Source: [Zimmermannella] bifida NBRC 103089 (GTDB lineage: Bacteria > Actinomycetota > Actinomycetes > Actinomycetales > Microbacteriaceae). From it: a stretch of DNA of 64,000 nucleotides. Location: the NCBI RefSeq assembly GCF_001570925.1, contig NZ_BCSP01000001.1, forward strand, positions 310,001-374,000, given 5' to 3'. A model generated the notes under the pieces. It saw only the letters and a list, made by a program, of their open reading frames with translations. It was not told the origin of the DNA and did not search any database. Positions 59,695 through 64,000 of this stretch are shown piece by piece. How positions within the stretch are numbered: the first letter of the stretch is position 1; the number at the start of each line of letters is the position of its first letter. Position numbers and translations under genes: made by a program.

Positions 59695-60531
59695 ATGTCT
59701 TTGACCACTACAAATCGGTCGGCAGCTAAGAAGTCACGCAAGCGCGGGCGACGCAGCCCACTTGCTACCGCAGGCCTCCTCGGCCTCGGTCTGATGCTGA
59801 CCGGCGGTGCCTACGGCGCCATCGACTCGTTCGTTGAGAACGCTGCGGCAAATGAGTCGCAGGTCGACATGAACAGCGCAGAGACCATCGAAGAAGGCAA
59901 GGCACTCTTCAACGCCAACTGCGCAACCTGCCACGGTAAGGATGCGGTCGGCACTCCCGAAGGTCCCAGCCTGATCGGTGTCGGTGCTGCTTCGGTTGAC
60001 TTCCAGGTCGGAACCGGTCGCATGCCGCTGCAGAACTCGGCTCCTCAGGCTCCGGTCAAGCCGGTTCAGTTCACTGAGAAGCAGACCGCCGAGCTCGCTG
60101 CTTACGTAGCCTCGCTCGCACCTGGTCCGGCTATCCCCGACGAGAAGTACCTGCAGGCTGACGGCGACGCCGCCCGCGGTGCTGAGATCTTCCGCATCAA
60201 CTGCGCAATGTGCCACAACGTTGCTGCTGCTGGTGGTGCACTGACCGAAGGTAAGTACGCGCCGCAGCTGCAGACAGTTGAGCCACGTCACATCTACGAG
60301 GCAATGCAGACCGGCCCGCAGAACATGCCGGTCTTCAGCGACACGAACCTCTCGCCGCAGGACAAGGCTGACATCATCACCTCGATCCGCTGGATGACGG
60401 ACAACACCTCGATGGTTGGCGGTTACAACCTCGGTTCGGTTGGACCAGTCGCTGAAGGTCTGTTCATCTGGATCGTCGGTCTGGGTGCCGCAAGCGGTTT
60501 CGCTATCTGGCTGACCTCGCGTCCCAACTAG
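59695..60531 (+). CDS. qcrC: cytochrome bc1 complex diheme cytochrome c subunit
   Basis: 278 residues, with AGGAGAG upstream. A basic N-terminus (KKSRKRGRRS) and a membrane helix (AGLLGLGLMLTGGAYGA) precede two c-type heme sites, NCATCHGKDA near residue 75 and NCAMCHNVAA near residue 171, and a C-terminal membrane anchor (GLFIWIVGLGAASGFAIW). The fused diheme c carries electrons directly from the bcc complex to aa3 oxidase, so no soluble cytochrome c is needed. Confidence 0.96.
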   Translation: MSLTTTNRSAAKKSRKRGRRSPLATAGLLGLGLMLTGGAYGAIDSFVENAAANESQVDMNSAETIEEGKALFNANCATCHGKDAVGTPEGPSLIGVGAASVDFQVGTGRMPLQNSAPQAPVKPVQFTEKQTAELAAYVASLAPGPAIPDEKYLQADGDAARGAEIFRINCAMCHNVAAAGGALTEGKYAPQLQTVEPRHIYEAMQTGPQNMPVFSDTNLSPQDKADIITSIRWMTDNTSMVGGYNLGSVGPVAEGLFIWIVGLGAASGFAIWLTSRPN

Positions 60532-60591
60532 TCGACGACGCACACCAACGCTTTAACTTCCTAACCTCATCAACCCAGAAAGGGACATCCC

Positions 60592-61668
60592 ATGGCAGAA
60601 GACGAACTCGGCGGGGAGCTCCGTACCGCCAATTCGTCGGACCGCGCGGTCAGCTCGGGCGCCCAGGATCCGAACGTAGAAACGTTCGAGAATCCCGGCA
60701 TGCCTGACCACCACGAGCGGGTAACTGACACGAATCCGCAAAAGGCAAAGAACACCGAGCGCGTTGTAACCGCACTCTTCTGGGTCTCACTCGCCTTCAC
60801 GATCTTCGCGATCGCCGCCTACTTCGTATGGCCGATCAACCGGGAAGACATCACCAGCGTTCGCTGGAACAGCATGTTTGTCGGTCTCGGCATTGCCTTC
60901 GGCATGCTGACGCTCGGCACCGGCGCTGTCGCGTGGGCCAAGTACCTGATGAAGGATGAGGAACAGGTCGAGGCTCGCCACAAGACGGGCGCTTCGCCAG
61001 CAACCGCCAAGCGCGTATCCGAGGTCTTCAAGCAGGCAGACGAAGAGTCAGGCTTTACCCGCCGCAAGATGCTGCGTAACTCGCTCATCGGCGCTGCCCT
61101 TGCACTTCCGCTCCCGGGCATCGTGCTGCTGCGTGACCTCTACAACGGCAACAACGAGAACCCCGTCAAGCTGATGCACCAGACGATGTGGGACAAGGGT
61201 GTTCGCCTCGTGCGCGACCCTTCTGGCACTCCGATCAAGGCCAGCGAGGTCACGATTGGTTCGGCATTCCACGTCATTCCTGAGGGCCTGAACGAACTCG
61301 AACACGGCAAGCTCGACGAGAAGGCTAAGGCTGTCGTCCTCCTCATGCGTCTTCCCGAAGACCGCTTGAAGGAACAGGAAGACCGCAAGTCTTGGTCGTA
61401 CCACGGCATCGTGGCGTACTCGAAGGTCTGCACGCACGTTGGTTGCCCCGTTGCTCTGTACGAGCAGCAGACGCACCACCTGCTCTGCCCTTGCCACCAG
61501 TCGCAGTTCGACGTAACCGAGCACTGCAAGGTCATCTTCGGCCCTGCCGGTCGTCCACTGCCGCAGTTGCCCATCACCGTAGACAACGACGGCTACCTGG
61601 TCGCACAGAGCGACTTCCACGAGCCTGTCGGTCCAACCTTCTGGGAGCGTCGCAATGACTACGTCTAA
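60592..61668 (+). CDS. qcrA: cytochrome bc1 complex Rieske iron-sulfur subunit
   Basis: 358 residues, ribosome site AAAGGGAC. Three membrane helices (VVTALFWVSLAFTIFAIAAY, SMFVGLGIAFGMLTLGTGAV, LRNSLIGAALALPLPGIVLL), the last preceded by the twin-arginine sequence TRRKM, as in other actinobacterial QcrA proteins that need both Sec and Tat. The [2Fe-2S] ligands are in CTHVGCPV near residue 279 and CPCHQSQFD near residue 299. Its end overlaps qcrB by 14 bases. Confidence 0.96.
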   Translation: MAEDELGGELRTANSSDRAVSSGAQDPNVETFENPGMPDHHERVTDTNPQKAKNTERVVTALFWVSLAFTIFAIAAYFVWPINREDITSVRWNSMFVGLGIAFGMLTLGTGAVAWAKYLMKDEEQVEARHKTGASPATAKRVSEVFKQADEESGFTRRKMLRNSLIGAALALPLPGIVLLRDLYNGNNENPVKLMHQTMWDKGVRLVRDPSGTPIKASEVTIGSAFHVIPEGLNELEHGKLDEKAKAVVLLMRLPEDRLKEQEDRKSWSYHGIVAYSKVCTHVGCPVALYEQQTHHLLCPCHQSQFDVTEHCKVIFGPAGRPLPQLPITVDNDGYLVAQSDFHEPVGPTFWERRNDYV

Positions 61669-63256
61669 TGCTTCGGCCGCGCAGGGCGGCGCCGTCGCAA
61701 AGGCGGCAACTTGGTTCGACGAGCGCACGAGTGTCTCGGGCGCAGTCAAGGAATTCGGTCGCAAGATCTTCCCTGACCACTGGTCCTTCATGCTCGGTGA
61801 GGTGGCGCTGTACAGCTTCATCGCCATCCTGCTCTCGGGTACCTTCCTGACCTTCTTCTTCGACCCGTCGATGGCGCACACCGAATACCACGGTTCGTAC
61901 GTTCCGTTGCAGGGCATGGAGATGTCGGCAGCTATGGCTTCGACCCTGGACATCTCGTTTGACGTCCGCGGCGGTCTGCTCATGCGCCAGGTTCACCACT
62001 GGGCCGCGCTGCTCTTCGTAGCGTCGATCATGCTCCACATGGCACGCGTGTTCTTCACCGGTGCATTCCGCAAGCCACGCGAGCTCAACTGGATCATCGG
62101 TCTGGTGCTCTGGATCATCGCTATGCTCGAAGGCTTCAGTGGCTACTCGCTTCCTGACGACCTGCTTTCGGGTAACGGTCTGCGAATCGTTGACGGCATG
62201 ATCAAGGGTGTGCCAATCGTCGGTACCTGGATTTCGTTCCTCCTCTTCGGCGGCGAATTCCCTGGTGACGCCATCGTTGGTCGCCTGTACTCGCTGCACA
62301 TCATGATCCTGCCGGCACTGCTCATCGCGTTCCTCGCGCTGCACATGCTGCTCATGGTTGTCCACAAGCACACGCAGTGGCCTGGCCCAGGCAAGACCGA
62401 ATCGAACGTGGTGGGTAACCCAGTCCTTCCGGTCTTCGCCGGTAAGGCTGCGGGCTTCATGTTCATCGTGCTCGGCCTGATCTTCCTCATCGCATCGCTC
62501 TTCCAGATCAACCCGATTTGGAACTACGGCCCGTATGACCCCTCCCCTGTCTCGGCCGGTACCCAGCCAGACTGGTACATCGGTTTCGGTGACGGTGCGC
62601 TGCGTTTGATCCCACCGGGTCTGGAAACCTCCTTCGGACCGGTAACGGTTACTTGGGCAATCCTGATTCCGTTCCTGCTGATGGGCATCTTCGTAATCGG
62701 TCTGTTTGTCTACCCGTTCCTCGAATCGTGGATCACCGGTGACAAGCGCGAGCACCACCTGCTCGACCGTCCGCGTAACGCTCCGTTCCGTACCGCACTC
62801 GGTGCTGCATGGATCAACTTCTACGCAACGATGTGGGCGGCAGCGTCTTCGGACCTTATTGCCACGCACTTCCACATGGCGATGGAACACGTCATTCACT
62901 TCCTCCAGTTCTGGCTGATCGGTGGATCGCTGATCGTGTTCTGGGTTGTCAAGCGCTGGTGCATCTCGCTGCAGAAGCACGACCGCAACACCCTCCTGCA
63001 CGGTCACGAGTCGGGTCGCGTTATCCGACTGCCGCACGGTGAGTTCCAGGAAGTTCACGTTCCGCTCACGGAACACGAGGTCTACGAACTCCAGTACGAG
63101 AACTACGTACCGGTTAAGCCGTACCTCGACGAGAACGGTAAGAAGAAGGGCAAGGCACGCGCTGCACTGTCGCGCTGGTTCTTCGCTGACCGCGTCGAGT
63201 CGGTAACGCCGAGCGAGCTCGAAGCTGCAAAGCACGACCACGCTGAACTGCACTAG
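61655..63256 (+). CDS. qcrB: cytochrome bc1 complex cytochrome b subunit
   Basis: 533 residues. The b-type cytochrome of the menaquinol-oxidising complex: DHWSFMLGEVALYSF at the first helix, RQVHHWAALLFVASIMLHMARVF with heme-ligand histidines, LNWIIGLVLWIIAMLEGFSGYSLPDD, and LHIMILPALLIAFLALHMLLM with the second histidine set, then WNYGPYDPSPVSAGTQPDWY. A cytoplasmic C-terminal extension of about 110 residues is usual in actinobacteria. Last gene of the ctaE-qcrCAB operon, followed by a terminator. Confidence 0.97.
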   Translation: MTTSNASAAQGGAVAKAATWFDERTSVSGAVKEFGRKIFPDHWSFMLGEVALYSFIAILLSGTFLTFFFDPSMAHTEYHGSYVPLQGMEMSAAMASTLDISFDVRGGLLMRQVHHWAALLFVASIMLHMARVFFTGAFRKPRELNWIIGLVLWIIAMLEGFSGYSLPDDLLSGNGLRIVDGMIKGVPIVGTWISFLLFGGEFPGDAIVGRLYSLHIMILPALLIAFLALHMLLMVVHKHTQWPGPGKTESNVVGNPVLPVFAGKAAGFMFIVLGLIFLIASLFQINPIWNYGPYDPSPVSAGTQPDWYIGFGDGALRLIPPGLETSFGPVTVTWAILIPFLLMGIFVIGLFVYPFLESWITGDKREHHLLDRPRNAPFRTALGAAWINFYATMWAAASSDLIATHFHMAMEHVIHFLQFWLIGGSLIVFWVVKRWCISLQKHDRNTLLHGHESGRVIRLPHGEFQEVHVPLTEHEVYELQYENYVPVKPYLDENGKKKGKARAALSRWFFADRVESVTPSELEAAKHDHAELH

Positions 63257-63272
63257 GTTCTAGCGAGCGCTG

Positions 63273-63302
63273 CGGGGCGGGATGCATTTGCATCCCGCCC
63301 CG
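63273..63302 (+). terminator. terminator after qcrB
   Basis: CGGGGCGGGATGC pairs with GCATCCCGCCCCG (13 bp, ATTT loop) 16 bases after the stop, followed by TTTCGTTG. A strong intrinsic terminator for the cytochrome operon. Confidence 0.88.
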
Positions 63303-63419
63303 TTTCGTTGTGCGCGCTGCGCGAAGCTAGCCAACCCGACCATCGATACGCACACACACCGTCCCAATCCGCACCCTATGATGGGGCGTATTCGGCCTTG
63401 AGCGCGTGGAGGTGCACGG

Positions 63420-64000
63420 ATGCCCATCAGCACAGTGAATGTCCTGCTTTTCAACGATTTCGAGTTGCTCGATGCAGCCGGACCAATTGAGCTTCTTGCC
63501 ACCGTGCCAGGAGTCGATGTGCGAACCGTATTTCTCACCTCGGAGCAGCCCGCTGGGCATGACGCCCTCCTGGTTCGAAGCCATCAGGGCATCGAGATAG
63601 CCGCATCCACTCCCCTCTCCCGGCCTTGCGATCTGCTCTTGGTACCCGGCGGGGTGGGGACACGGCGGCTCGTCCATCAAGCCGAGGCGCTGCGCGAAAT
63701 CAGCGAAGCCGCCCAGCGAGCGCGTGTCGTTGCCTCAGTCTGCACTGGTTCCGCAATTCTCGCGGCAGCCGGGCTCCTTGAGGGTTACGCGGCGACGAGC
63801 AACAAGATGGCGCTGTCGTGGGTGCGAACGCACGGTTCGAAGGTCGACTGGATCGATGCGGCACGATGGGTGCACGACCGAGACCGCTGGACCTCGTCTG
63901 GAGTCTCCGCCGGCATGGATATGACGGCCGCCCTCCTCCGTAAGGAACTCGGCGACCACGTTCATGACGAGGTCATGCGGTTCACGGAATATGTTCCTGA
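63420..64000 (+). CDS. DJ-1/PfpI-family protein (partial at window edge)
   Basis: 193 complete codons from ATG 63420 (ribosome site GGAGG eight bases before), open at the right edge. The glutamine-amidotransferase-like fold shows MPISTVNVLLFNDFELLDAA, LLLVPGGVGTRRL and the nucleophile elbow VASVCTGSAILAAAGLLEG (Cys near residue 107), followed by ATSNKMALSWV and SSGVSAGMDMTAALL, typical of the ThiJ/PfpI and GlxA-related branch. Whether a C-terminal regulatory domain follows cannot be seen. Substrate unknown. Confidence 0.88.
   Translation, partial: MPISTVNVLLFNDFELLDAAGPIELLATVPGVDVRTVFLTSEQPAGHDALLVRSHQGIEIAASTPLSRPCDLLLVPGGVGTRRLVHQAEALREISEAAQRARVVASVCTGSAILAAAGLLEGYAATSNKMALSWVRTHGSKVDWIDAARWVHDRDRWTSSGVSAGMDMTAALLRKELGDHVHDEVMRFTEYVP

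Noticed and set aside
61574-63253. 559-codon minus-strand frame antisense to qcrB
   Set aside because: Extremely Arg/Glu/His-rich shadow of a membrane protein gene; no start context or domain.

Overview
The window is 64 kb of actinobacterial chromosome, most likely from the family Microbacteriaceae at roughly 60% GC (estimated by eye). Supporting this are the actinobacterial housekeeping families (DUF3000, DUF3071/SepH, DUF3093, DUF3159, DUF3710, DUF4193), the trpD/ctaE-qcrCAB arrangement with a twin-arginine three-helix Rieske protein, a pdxST/PdxR pair, and an LAxTG-type wall anchor. I cannot fix the genus. Nearly everything is core genome; I see no insertion sequence, prophage, CRISPR array or complete defence system.

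Layout. Positions 1-20.7 kb are mostly minus strand: ruvX-alaS with two small membrane-associated genes, rpsD, rarA; a plus-strand cyclophilin and DUF349 gene; a doubtful AbiEi-like ORF that runs into the 3' end of rel; rel; yajC-secD-secF; a wall-anchored metallophosphoesterase split by an in-frame amber codon; then ruvC-ruvA-ruvB and yebC. From 20.8 to 29 kb lie an M18 aminopeptidase, pdxS-pdxT facing the MocR regulator pdxR across a candidate operator, thrS-HIT, a small lipoprotein and three tRNAs (Gly, Cys, Val). From 29 to 44.3 kb lie zapE, a rhodanese-sufE pair, a RibD-like reductase, a hydrolase, DUF3000-RNase D, the fadA-fadB beta-oxidation pair, dxs, a small membrane protein and a secreted M1 peptidase. 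From 44.5 to 57 kb lie acnA, DUF3159-DUF3710, dut, DUF3093/DUF4193, sepH, an SDR, a phosphodiesterase and parC. The right end carries a GlsB-type membrane protein, trpD, the cytochrome bcc-aa3 genes ctaE-qcrC-qcrA-qcrB, and the start of a DJ-1/PfpI gene cut by the window edge.

Functional groupings: translation and quality control (alaS, thrS, rpsD, tRNAs); recombination and replication (ruvX, ruvABC, rarA, parC, dut); export (yajC-secDF); vitamin B6 synthesis (pdxST with pdxR); fatty-acid degradation and the TCA cycle (fadAB, acnA); isoprenoid precursors (dxs); respiration (ctaE-qcrCAB); division (sepH).

The points most worth a second look are the amber codon separating the third and fourth metal-binding motifs of the metallophosphoesterase; the apparent loss of the PLP-binding lysine in the PdxR-type regulator; an inverted repeat in the pdxS/pdxR intergenic region; overlapping palindromes directly upstream of acnA; matching GC-rich hairpins on both sides of the M1 peptidase; and departures from the usual gene order. 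I did not find a convincing new multi-gene system here.
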